Part shown: positions 1 through 5,742 of the stretch, piece by piece
How the letters are laid out: each line of letters opens with the position of its first letter
Position numbering within the stretch: the stretch's first letter is position 1
From: JBDKJS01 sp039806065
Lineage (GTDB): Bacteria > Bacteroidota > Bacteroidia > AKYH767-A > 2013-40CM-41-45
Length of the DNA stretch: 6,026 nt
Assembly: GCA_039806065.1 (NCBI GenBank)
Contig: JBDKJS010000113.1
Coordinates: 1 to 6,026, forward strand
Reading direction: 5' to 3'
Translations under genes and position numbers: made by a program
The notes under the pieces: generated by a model
Told to the model about the DNA's origin: nothing
Seen by the model: the letters and a program-made list of their open reading frames with translations, nothing else
Databases searched by the model: none

Positions 1-1
1 T

Positions 2-976
2 GTTTACTGGCCACAATGTATCTTGAATGTCCATTTCAGCAGTTTGGTTGTTTCCTCCATTTCTTACATAGAGTGAATTATTTGCACCTATATCACCAAT
101 AAGGGCATCAATATCACTATCGCCATCCATGTCAATCAACTTTATATTGGCAATGGAGTCATCCTGCTTTGCGGCATCAGAAGGGTCATATTGCAGTACA
201 TCTTCTGTTAATTCATTGGCTCTCACCGTAGGATTAGGCTCTGTAAATAAAAAGCAAGGACAATTAAAACAAGCTACTCTATTAGTAGAGCCAATAGCAA
301 GGCCAAAGTTTCCCCAACAACCAGTAACATATTCATATTTTAGTGAATCGCAATGTCCAAATAATTCTATGCTCAGATTCTTATGATACTCTAATCGGCC
401 ATTTTGAAGATTAGGAAAAGTAACTAAATCCAAATCGCCATCATTATCCATATCCGCTATACCGGGTGGTTGAAATGCATTGCTATATGGGTTGCTAGGA
501 ATACCAAAAAAAGTTTCTCGAACCAGGGGTTCTACTAATGTAAATTGTAAACCAGTTGGCACTGAAAAATCATTCCTATAAACCATGATGCCACAAGCAC
601 ATTGACTTGAAAGAGCAAAAAGATCTTCCTTACCATCGCAATTATAATCATAACAATAAGCCCAGCCTCGCATGTTGGGAAATTTACTTACATATTTTGC
701 ATCGTATCTAAACGCTTTTAACCCTGCCTGACCGGTATTGATATAAGTACTAATTCTATTATTGCTTCTGTCAAATACAAAAATATCTTTCAAATTATCT
801 CCATTTAAATCGATACTGCTAAATAGTGGATAATTTAAACCCCCGGCCCATGCATTGTATAGTGTGTCGTTATTTTTTATTACCAAAATAGAATTGGTGG
901 CACTAAAAGGCAAATTTGCCTTACTAAAATGGGAAGCACAAAAGAAAATTATTGTAAAGAATAAATATTTTTTCAT
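2..976 (-). CDS. Secreted FG-GAP/VCBS repeat protein, N-terminal part (gene truncated by left edge)
   Basis: The frame stays open from ATG at 976-974 to the left edge, giving 325 codons with no stop. The protein begins with a typical Sec signal peptide: lysines at 2-3, a hydrophobic core (about 4-14), and a likely cut after Ala20. It then carries four FG-GAP/VCBS-like repeats, around residues 53-79, 104-134, 171-199 and 277-305. Each has an acidic, probably calcium-binding loop: DLNGDNLKD (56-64), DYNCDGKED (110-118), DMDNDGDLD (175-183) and DMDGDSDID (282-290). Such repeats form beta-propeller blades in extracellular proteins. In Bacteroidota, proteins of this kind usually end in a T9SS sorting domain, but that end lies outside the window, so export by T9SS is inferred. 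Cysteines are frequent for an FG-GAP protein (108, 113, 126, 128, 209, 220, 236, 239, 241). The ligand and exact role cannot be read from the sequence. It diverges from yajQ across 59 bases. Confidence 0.85.
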   Translation of the reverse strand, partial: MKKYLFFTIIFFCASHFSKANLPFSATNSILVIKNNDTLYNAWAGGLNYPLFSSIDLNGDNLKDIFVFDRSNNRISTYINTGQAGLKAFRYDAKYVSKFPNMRGWAYCYDYNCDGKEDLFALSSQCACGIMVYRNDFSVPTGLQFTLVEPLVRETFFGIPSNPYSNAFQPPGIADMDNDGDLDLVTFPNLQNGRLEYHKNLSIELFGHCDSLKYEYVTGCWGNFGLAIGSTNRVACFNCPCFLFTEPNPTVRANELTEDVLQYDPSDAAKQDDSIANIKLIDMDGDSDIDALIGDIGANNSLYVRNGGNNQTAEMDIQDTLWPVN

Positions 977-979
977 TCT

Positions 980-987
980 CAAATTTA
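980..987 (-). promoter_or_regulatory. Putative -7 promoter box (TAnnTTTG) of the FG-GAP protein gene
   Basis: Read on the minus strand, 987-980 is TAAATTTG, a full match to the Bacteroidota primary sigma factor -7 consensus TAnnTTTG. Only 3 bases separate it from the ATG at 976, so a transcript from it would have almost no leader. I found no TTG -33 element at the usual distance, and the region is AT-rich, so a chance match is possible. Confidence 0.35.
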
Positions 988-997
988 CACTTTTTAT

Positions 998-1005
998 TTA
1001 ATTTG
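998..1005 (+). promoter_or_regulatory. Weak candidate -7 box of yajQ
   Basis: TTAATTTG matches five of the six fixed positions of TAnnTTTG (position 2 is T instead of A) and ends 30 bases before the yajQ ATG. It lies in the 59-base divergent gap, which must hold the promoters of both yajQ and the FG-GAP gene unless one lies inside a gene. No -33 TTG was recognised, so this is tentative. Confidence 0.2.
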
Positions 1006-1035
1006 CAGATGTATTAAACCAATTCTTATCCCCAC

Positions 1036-1527
1036 ATGGCTTCTTTTGACATAGTTAGTAAAATGGATTTACAAAAGCTTGACAATGCTATCAACACGGC
1101 ATCTAAGGAAATTGTAAATAGATTCGATTTTAATGGTAGTAAAACTACTATTGAATTGGATAAAAAGTCTTTAATGATTCACTTGCTTACCGAAAACGAT
1201 ATGCGGATGAAAGCAGTTGAAGATATCATCATTGGAAGAATGGTGAAGCAAGGCCTCTCTTCGTCAGGATTGGATTTTGGAAAAGAACTTTACGCTTCAG
1301 GTAATATGGTGAAAAAGGATATTAAAGTAAAGCAAGGTATTGATAAAGATACCGCAAAGAAAATTGCTAAACACATTAAAGATTCCGGTATGAAAGTGCA
1401 AGCATCCATAATGGATGAACAGCTGAGAGTAACAGGTAAAAAAATTGATGACCTTCAGGCTGTCATTGCCAATTTGCAGGGACAGGATTTTGGTCAGCCT
1501 TTACAGTTTGACAATTATCGAAACTAA
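1036..1527 (+). CDS. yajQ: YajQ-family nucleotide-binding protein (UPF0234/DUF520)
   Basis: This complete 163-residue protein matches the usual YajQ length. Family hallmarks are visible throughout: the start MASFDIVSKMD, the segment RFDFNGSKTTIE at 29-40, QASIMDEQLRVTGKKIDDLQ at 122-141, and the tail QPLQFDNYR at 154-162. YajQ proteins are small cytoplasmic proteins of two similar alpha/beta domains that bind nucleotides. A Xanthomonas member is a cyclic di-GMP effector controlling virulence genes, and E. coli YajQ has been tied to phage phi6 transcription; whether this one binds cyclic di-GMP is unknown. The segment 29-40 has FDFNGS where many relatives have FDFKGS. The ATG gives the conserved N-terminus, so the start is secure although no Shine-Dalgarno sequence precedes it. 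It is transcribed alone, divergent from the FG-GAP gene and convergent with the T9SS protein gene, with one base between the stop codons. Confidence 0.95.
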   Translation: MASFDIVSKMDLQKLDNAINTASKEIVNRFDFNGSKTTIELDKKSLMIHLLTENDMRMKAVEDIIIGRMVKQGLSSSGLDFGKELYASGNMVKKDIKVKQGIDKDTAKKIAKHIKDSGMKVQASIMDEQLRVTGKKIDDLQAVIANLQGQDFGQPLQFDNYRN

Positions 1528-1528
1528 A

Positions 1529-2347
1529 TTAGTATTTTACTATCTTATATTTTTTAGTGCTTGTACCTACGGTGTAGGATAGGTAATAAATCCCTTTTTT
1601 TAAAGATCTAGTATCAATATATAACTTGTTTGTGCTCAAATCAACCTGTTTGCTCACCACAACCTTGCCTATTATGTCCACAATGCTGATTTGTGTTATA
1701 GGGTTGTTGATATTGGTGTTTTGCAATATGATGAAATCCGTAAAGGGGTTGGGATAAATGCTTACACTTGATAGATCATGAGCATGGGTAGCCGTAGGAT
1801 CACTGACTACAAGATTGTCAATGTCTAAGAAGTACTCATCAGAGCTAATACCTCTTTTCACTACAAATTTTATTTGGATATTGCTACCTGCTGTATTACC
1901 ATTTAATGGAATGGTGGCATTGGTAAAGTTGGCAGTAGGAACATAATTACTATTGTCATAAGTTTGGATTAATTGAAAGGCACCATTGTTTTCGGCAATC
2001 CAAATCTGAAGGGCATCGTCATTAGTGAAATTAGGTGCACCCACCGGGTACTGACCCGCTACTACCATGCCAGTTCTAAAGCTAAAACTCAAGGAACTCT
2101 GAGTTGTTATAGGTCCTATGATGGGCGAAAGAATAGAATCTTTGCTATTAAAACTGTTCATATAGGCAGCCAATGATTTGCCCGCATTCACTCCATGAGT
2201 TAGGTAAACAGTAATATCACCGGTATAGTTTGGTGGAACATTGAAGGCTGGAGCCGATTCATAGTCATCAGAGAATGGAAATAACTGGGCATAGCATTTT
2301 ACCTGGCCAACAGTGAGGGTTAAAATGAATAGTATTAATTTTTTCAT
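1529..2347 (-). CDS. Secreted protein with T9SS type A sorting domain
   Basis: This complete 272-residue protein has a signal peptide at 1-20 (lysines at 2-3, hydrophobic 4-14, likely cut CYA|QL). Its C-terminal domain of about 85 residues (roughly 188-272) is a T9SS type A (Por secretion) sorting domain, with SVSIYPNPFTDFI at 194-206, ISIVDIIGKVV at 220-230, DTRSLKKGIYYLSY at 245-258 and the basic end KKYKIVKY. It should therefore be exported by Sec, carried across the outer membrane by T9SS, and released or anchored at the surface, with the tail removed. The middle (about 24-182) is predicted beta-rich and starts FPFSDDYES, resembling the choice-of-anchor J/MAM-like sandwich domains of Bacteroidota surface proteins. 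That assignment is tentative. No catalytic motif was recognised, so it may be an adhesin-like or structural module. The start is the only one that yields the signal peptide. Confidence 0.9.
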   Translation of the reverse strand: MKKLILFILTLTVGQVKCYAQLFPFSDDYESAPAFNVPPNYTGDITVYLTHGVNAGKSLAAYMNSFNSKDSILSPIIGPITTQSSLSFSFRTGMVVAGQYPVGAPNFTNDDALQIWIAENNGAFQLIQTYDNSNYVPTANFTNATIPLNGNTAGSNIQIKFVVKRGISSDEYFLDIDNLVVSDPTATHAHDLSSVSIYPNPFTDFIILQNTNINNPITQISIVDIIGKVVVSKQVDLSTNKLYIDTRSLKKGIYYLSYTVGTSTKKYKIVKY

Positions 2348-2372
2348 ACACTTTAGTAATCAAGTATTGAGC

Positions 2373-2399
2373 CAAAGTTACCCTTAATTTTAGATACAA
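2373..2399 (-). promoter_or_regulatory. Putative promoter of the T9SS protein gene
   Basis: On the minus strand, 2380-2373 reads TAACTTTG, a full match to TAnnTTTG, followed by 25 bases before the ATG at 2347. A TTG at 2399-2397 lies 16 bases upstream, one base short of the usual 17-23 spacing for the -33 element. The site falls in the 99-base gap after pheT, suggesting the T9SS gene has its own promoter rather than depending on read-through from pheT. Confidence 0.45.
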
Positions 2400-2446
2400 G
2401 GGTTTAATTAACTATCATTAAGCAAATATCCTAAAGGGATGAAAAT

Positions 2447-4876
2447 TTAGCTTTTTCTAAATTGAGCTCCCGCTTCTTTTTCTAAGGCTTGCATGATTCT
2501 ATCCATCACTTTGTCAATTTGTTTTTCAGTTAGCGTTTGAGTTTCGTCTTGTAACCTGAAATTTAAGGCATAAGATTTTTTCCCTGAAGCAATCTTTTCT
2601 CCCTCATAAACATCAAAAAGGTTCACGCTTTTTAAAATTTTTCGCTCTGTTTTATAAGCTATTTGTTCCAGCTGTGCATATGTAACGGAGGGGTCAATGA
2701 GCATAGATAAATCGCGCTCTACTTCTGGAAATTTGCTCACTTGATTAAATAGTGTTGCACCTTGGGGAATACTTATTTTGTCTAACTCAATGGCAGAAAA
2801 ATACACAGGTGCGTTGATGCCAAAATTTTTAAGCGCTTTTTGACTTACGTTACCTAAAGTAGCTATGGTGTTACCTTTCAATTTTAGCTGTAGCACTTGA
2901 TCAAGTAACGGAGTGCTATCAGCAGATTCGTAAGTAAGGGATGAATGTTCTACTCCCGCTAGTTGTAACATATCTGCAACATCTCGTTTCATGTCAAAAA
3001 AAGTAACAGGCTTTCCTTGCTGTTGCCAATGATTACCGGTTTGCAATCCGCATTGATAAAGTGCTAATTGATTCTGTTCTTTATAGCCTTCCTTTTCAAC
3101 TGTATAAACTTTTCCAAATTCAAAGAATTTTAAATCAAACGATTTTCTATTTCTATTATAAGCAATGGCTTCTAAACCACTCAGCAAAAGTGTTTGACGG
3201 AGCTGTCCTAAATCTCCACTCAAAGGATTACTGATCTTAACAGCGGTGTGAGCTTCAGTAAAATTAAGTGCTTCAGAAAAATCTTCTTTGGTTAATGAAT
3301 TGGTAAATATCTCAAAGTATCCTCTTCCACAGAGTGTTTGACTTAAGCCAGCTTCAATTTGTTGTTTGGCATTTGCTCTGGTATTGGGTAAACTAATTCT
3401 TAAAAAACTTGGATTTGATATGTGATTGTAACCATAGATTCGTAAAATCTCTTCTACTACATCAGCCGGTCGGCACACATCAACTTTGGCTGTGGGTGCG
3501 GTTACGGTTAATGCCTGATCAGTTTTTTCGATGATACTGAAGTCTAAATTTTTTAATATTCTTTCCACTTCTTCTCGATCTATTGATTGACCTATCAGTC
3601 TATCTAGGTATTCATATTTTAATGAAATTTTCGTTGGTGCAACAATGGAAGGGTAATGGTCTACTATGGTAGATGCTTCTCCGCCTGCATGAATTTTGAT
3701 GAGTTGTGCGGCATATTTTAAGGCTTCTACAACTATGTTTGGATCAGTACCCCTCTCGAATCGAAAGGAAGCATCTGTTTTTAACTGGTGTTTCTTGCTT
3801 GACTTTCTGGTACTGCTTGCATCAAAACATGCACTTTCTAAAAAAATGGAGGTGGTACTCGGGCTAACGCCACTGTGTTGTCCACCAAAAATGCCAGCCA
3901 AACAAAGTGGTTTTTCATTATCAGCAATAACTACATCTGTTTGAGATAACTTTCGTTCCACACCATCAAGCGTTATGATGCGCTCATTTTCATTGGCCAT
4001 TCTCACGTGTACATGATTGCCTGCTATCATATTAGCATCAAAGGCATGCAAGGGTTGGCCAAAAAGGTGCAATACGTAATTGGTAATGTCTACAATATTG
4101 TTGATTGGCTTTATCCCAATTGCCTCGAGCTTGTGTAGTATTTCAGCACTAGATGGTTTTACCGTAACTTGCTCAATGTAAATGCCCGCATATCTTATAC
4201 ATGCTGTTTCCCGTTGAATGGTTATTTTACAGTTAGGCGCTTTTTCAGTAGTGGCAAGGTTGATTTTAGGAGGCAGCAGATGTGTATCAATTTTTTTTTG
4301 CAATAAACAGGCAACCAAATCTCGGGTCACACCTAAATGCGAGGCTGCATCACTTCTATTGGGTGTAAGTCCAATTTCTAAAATAGTATCGGTATAAAGG
4401 TTAAAATATTTATTTACTTGTTCTCCTGCTGTAGCATCAGCAGGTAATAGGATGATCCCATCATGCGATTTACCAATTCCTATTTCATCTTCAGCACAAA
4501 TCATTCCGTTAGAAACTGCTCCTCTGATTTTTGATTTTTTTATTTTAAATGGCTCGCCTGAGGTTGGAAACAAGGTGGTTTCTGCTAAGGCAACTACTAC
4601 TTTTTGGCCTGTTGCCACATTGGGGGCACCACATACGATGGGGAGCACACCATGACTACCGCAGTCCACCTCAGTGATATGCAATTTATCTGCATCAGGG
4701 TGTTTGTCGCACTTCATTACATGCCCTACCACCAAACCTGATAATCCTCCTTTGATGTTTTCATATGCAGTAAGAGACTCTACCTCTAATCCACAGTCAG
4801 TTAGGTAGGTGGCCATTTCATTAGGATCGATGGGCTTACTAATTAATTCATTAATCCAATTACAACTAATTTTCAT
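2447..4876 (-). CDS. pheT: Phenylalanine-tRNA ligase beta subunit
   Basis: PheT pairs with PheS as an alpha2-beta2 enzyme that attaches phenylalanine to tRNA(Phe) in the cytoplasm. The 809 residues are full length for a bacterial PheT (E. coli about 795) with domains in the normal order. An EMAP-like OB-fold tRNA-binding domain covers about 41-155 (HPDADKLHITEVDCG at 59-73). The B3/B4 editing domain covers about 217-390 (NNIVDITNYV at 259-268, GQPLHAFD at 273-280, DASFRFERGTDP at 368-379). The B5 domain covers about 412-483. The catalytic-like core covers about 490-695, and the FDX-ACB anticodon-binding domain about 715-808 (FPEVERDLSMLI at 716-727). Asp466, Asp472, Glu475 and Glu476 have the spacing of the four magnesium ligands known from the family. 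The start gives the canonical MKISCNWINELI opening. pheS is not adjacent, as neighbours on both sides are unrelated. The gene appears intact, and no frameshift is visible. Confidence 0.98.
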   Translation of the reverse strand: MKISCNWINELISKPIDPNEMATYLTDCGLEVESLTAYENIKGGLSGLVVGHVMKCDKHPDADKLHITEVDCGSHGVLPIVCGAPNVATGQKVVVALAETTLFPTSGEPFKIKKSKIRGAVSNGMICAEDEIGIGKSHDGIILLPADATAGEQVNKYFNLYTDTILEIGLTPNRSDAASHLGVTRDLVACLLQKKIDTHLLPPKINLATTEKAPNCKITIQRETACIRYAGIYIEQVTVKPSSAEILHKLEAIGIKPINNIVDITNYVLHLFGQPLHAFDANMIAGNHVHVRMANENERIITLDGVERKLSQTDVVIADNEKPLCLAGIFGGQHSGVSPSTTSIFLESACFDASSTRKSSKKHQLKTDASFRFERGTDPNIVVEALKYAAQLIKIHAGGEASTIVDHYPSIVAPTKISLKYEYLDRLIGQSIDREEVERILKNLDFSIIEKTDQALTVTAPTAKVDVCRPADVVEEILRIYGYNHISNPSFLRISLPNTRANAKQQIEAGLSQTLCGRGYFEIFTNSLTKEDFSEALNFTEAHTAVKISNPLSGDLGQLRQTLLLSGLEAIAYNRNRKSFDLKFFEFGKVYTVEKEGYKEQNQLALYQCGLQTGNHWQQQGKPVTFFDMKRDVADMLQLAGVEHSSLTYESADSTPLLDQVLQLKLKGNTIATLGNVSQKALKNFGINAPVYFSAIELDKISIPQGATLFNQVSKFPEVERDLSMLIDPSVTYAQLEQIAYKTERKILKSVNLFDVYEGEKIASGKKSYALNFRLQDETQTLTEKQIDKVMDRIMQALEKEAGAQFRKS

Positions 4877-4880
4877 AGTG

Positions 4881-4888
4881 CAAAGATA
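4881..4888 (-). promoter_or_regulatory. Putative -7 promoter box of pheT
   Basis: The minus strand at 4888-4881 is TATCTTTG followed by C, a very typical Bacteroidota -7 box. It ends 4 bases before the pheT ATG at 4876, so transcription would begin at or next to the start codon. No TTG was found at the -33 distance. No leader peptide, T-box or attenuator-like structure fits between this box and the gene. Confidence 0.5.
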
Positions 4889-4945
4889 CGTTTATTAGCT
4901 AAATGAGCCGCTTGTCCGATTTGTGAATTTTGATTTCTGCAAAAA

Positions 4946-4973
4946 TTGGATTCTATTTGTAAAAATAAATTTA
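4946..4973 (+). promoter_or_regulatory. Candidate promoter of the FkbM methyltransferase gene
   Basis: A TTG at 4946-4948 is followed, after 17 bases, by TAAATTTA at 4966-4973. This matches TAnnTTTG except for the last base. The box ends 4 bases before the GTG start, the same geometry as for pheT. It lies in the 101-base divergent gap, which otherwise shows only AT-rich sequence. The very high AT content makes chance matches likely. Confidence 0.3.
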
Positions 4974-4977
4974 AATT

Positions 4978-5742
4978 GTGTTACAAAGCATTTTCAATTA
5001 CCTAAGTCAGTTTTTGTTTAAGTTAAACCCTCGTTTCTTTTTTTGGTTGAAGGATACTTGGCTATCTTCAAATGCAGAACATTATTACAAAGCAATCAGA
5101 TTGATCAAGGTTTTACAACTAAATACAGATGGCAAAATGATAGTTGACATAGGTGCAGCTAATGGGGATAGTGCAGCTTATTTTGCAAAAGCTTTTCCTC
5201 ATAGTAAGGTTCGAGGCTATGAGCCCATCAGTCATATGTATCGTTTGGCGGCAGCCACTCACCGTAGGCCTAACTTAGTGTTTATCAATAAGGGATTGAG
5301 TGATACAGCCGGTTCGGCCACCATTCATATCAGCGCCAATAATTTTAGCTCGTCCACTCTGCAGTTTAATCAAGCGGCCATAGCACGCGAGGCCTCTGTA
5401 CAACAAGACAGAATGGCTATAGCCAAGACAGAGACCATTTCTTTAGCTCGTTTGGATGATGAATTGCCCGATGAAAATGTTCTATTAATAAAAATTGATA
5501 TACAAGGGGCCGAAGTACTTGCATTGTCAGGTGCCAATAATCTATTGACGCGCACAGATGTGGTGTTAATTGAAATGAATAACCATGATTTATACCACGA
5601 TGGTTGTCAGTATTTCGATGCCGATGCTTTTCTTCGAAAGAATAATTTTATTTTAGCTGATATGGTTATCACTTTCCGTGATGCGCGGAAAATGATGAAA
5701 GAATATGACGCTCTATATGTTAGAAAAAATTTAATTTTCTAA
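4978..5742 (+). CDS. FkbM-family SAM-dependent methyltransferase
   Basis: This 254-residue protein fits the FkbM (Methyltransf_21) family of S-adenosylmethionine-dependent, mostly O-methylating enzymes. Motif I is VDIGAANGDS (56-65), the acidic end of the second strand is in GYEPISHMYRL (80-90), and the family signature LLIKIDIQGAEVLALSGA is at 169-186, followed by VVLIEMNNHDLY (195-206). FkbM relatives methylate sugars in polysaccharides, glycolipids and natural products, but the substrate here is unknown because no glycosyltransferase or biosynthetic gene is adjacent. The start is GTG at 4978-4980: an in-frame stop lies at 4972-4974, and the first in-frame ATG (residue 54) would cut into the SAM-binding fold. 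Residues 1-50 are rich in aromatic and hydrophobic residues (FLFKLNPRFFFWLK) and may pack on the fold or sit at the membrane. It diverges from pheT and overlaps the end of pdxA tail to tail by 4 bases. Confidence 0.9.
   Translation: MLQSIFNYLSQFLFKLNPRFFFWLKDTWLSSNAEHYYKAIRLIKVLQLNTDGKMIVDIGAANGDSAAYFAKAFPHSKVRGYEPISHMYRLAAATHRRPNLVFINKGLSDTAGSATIHISANNFSSSTLQFNQAAIAREASVQQDRMAIAKTETISLARLDDELPDENVLLIKIDIQGAEVLALSGANNLLTRTDVVLIEMNNHDLYHDGCQYFDADAFLRKNNFILADMVITFRDARKMMKEYDALYVRKNLIF
5720..5742. repeat. 8-bp perfect inverted repeat on the overlapping stop codons of the FkbM gene and pdxA
   Basis: TTAGAAAA (5720-5727) and TTTTCTAA (5735-5742) are perfect reverse complements around a 7-base AATTTAA loop. 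In the plus-strand RNA, G5719-U5743 and U5718-G5744 could add two wobble pairs. The right arm contains both stop codons, TAA on plus (5740-5742) and TAG on minus (5741-5739). An A-tract on one arm and a T-tract on the other is the layout of a bidirectional terminator. However, the stem has a single G-C pair and no T-run follows it on the plus strand, so termination is only a suggestion. Confidence 0.4.

Noticed and set aside
129..386. Plus-strand open frame of 85 codons
   Set aside because: It lies wholly opposite the FG-GAP protein gene, whose frame is unbroken and has clear repeats. The plus-strand product has no recognisable feature.
1973..2176. Plus-strand open frame of 67 codons
   Set aside because: It is antisense to the T9SS protein gene, with no family resemblance or start signal.
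2427..2446. Terminator hairpin after pheT
   Set aside because: Only a 4-bp ATCC/GGAT stem with a 5-base loop and no following T-run is present, too weak to call.
3696..3944. Plus-strand open frame of 82 codons
   Set aside because: It is the complement of the strongly conserved editing-domain region of pheT.
4452..4655. Plus-strand open frame of 67 codons
   Set aside because: It is the complement of the tRNA-binding domain of pheT, and the sequence is constrained by pheT.
4877..4977. Riboswitch, T-box or leader peptide in the pheT-FkbM divergent gap
   Set aside because: The 101 bases are AT-rich with no stable stem, no phenylalanine-rich short frame and no conserved T-box motif. The pheT promoter box leaves no leader.
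5370..5555. Minus-strand open frame of 61 codons
   Set aside because: It is antisense to the FkbM methyltransferase core, with no independent support.
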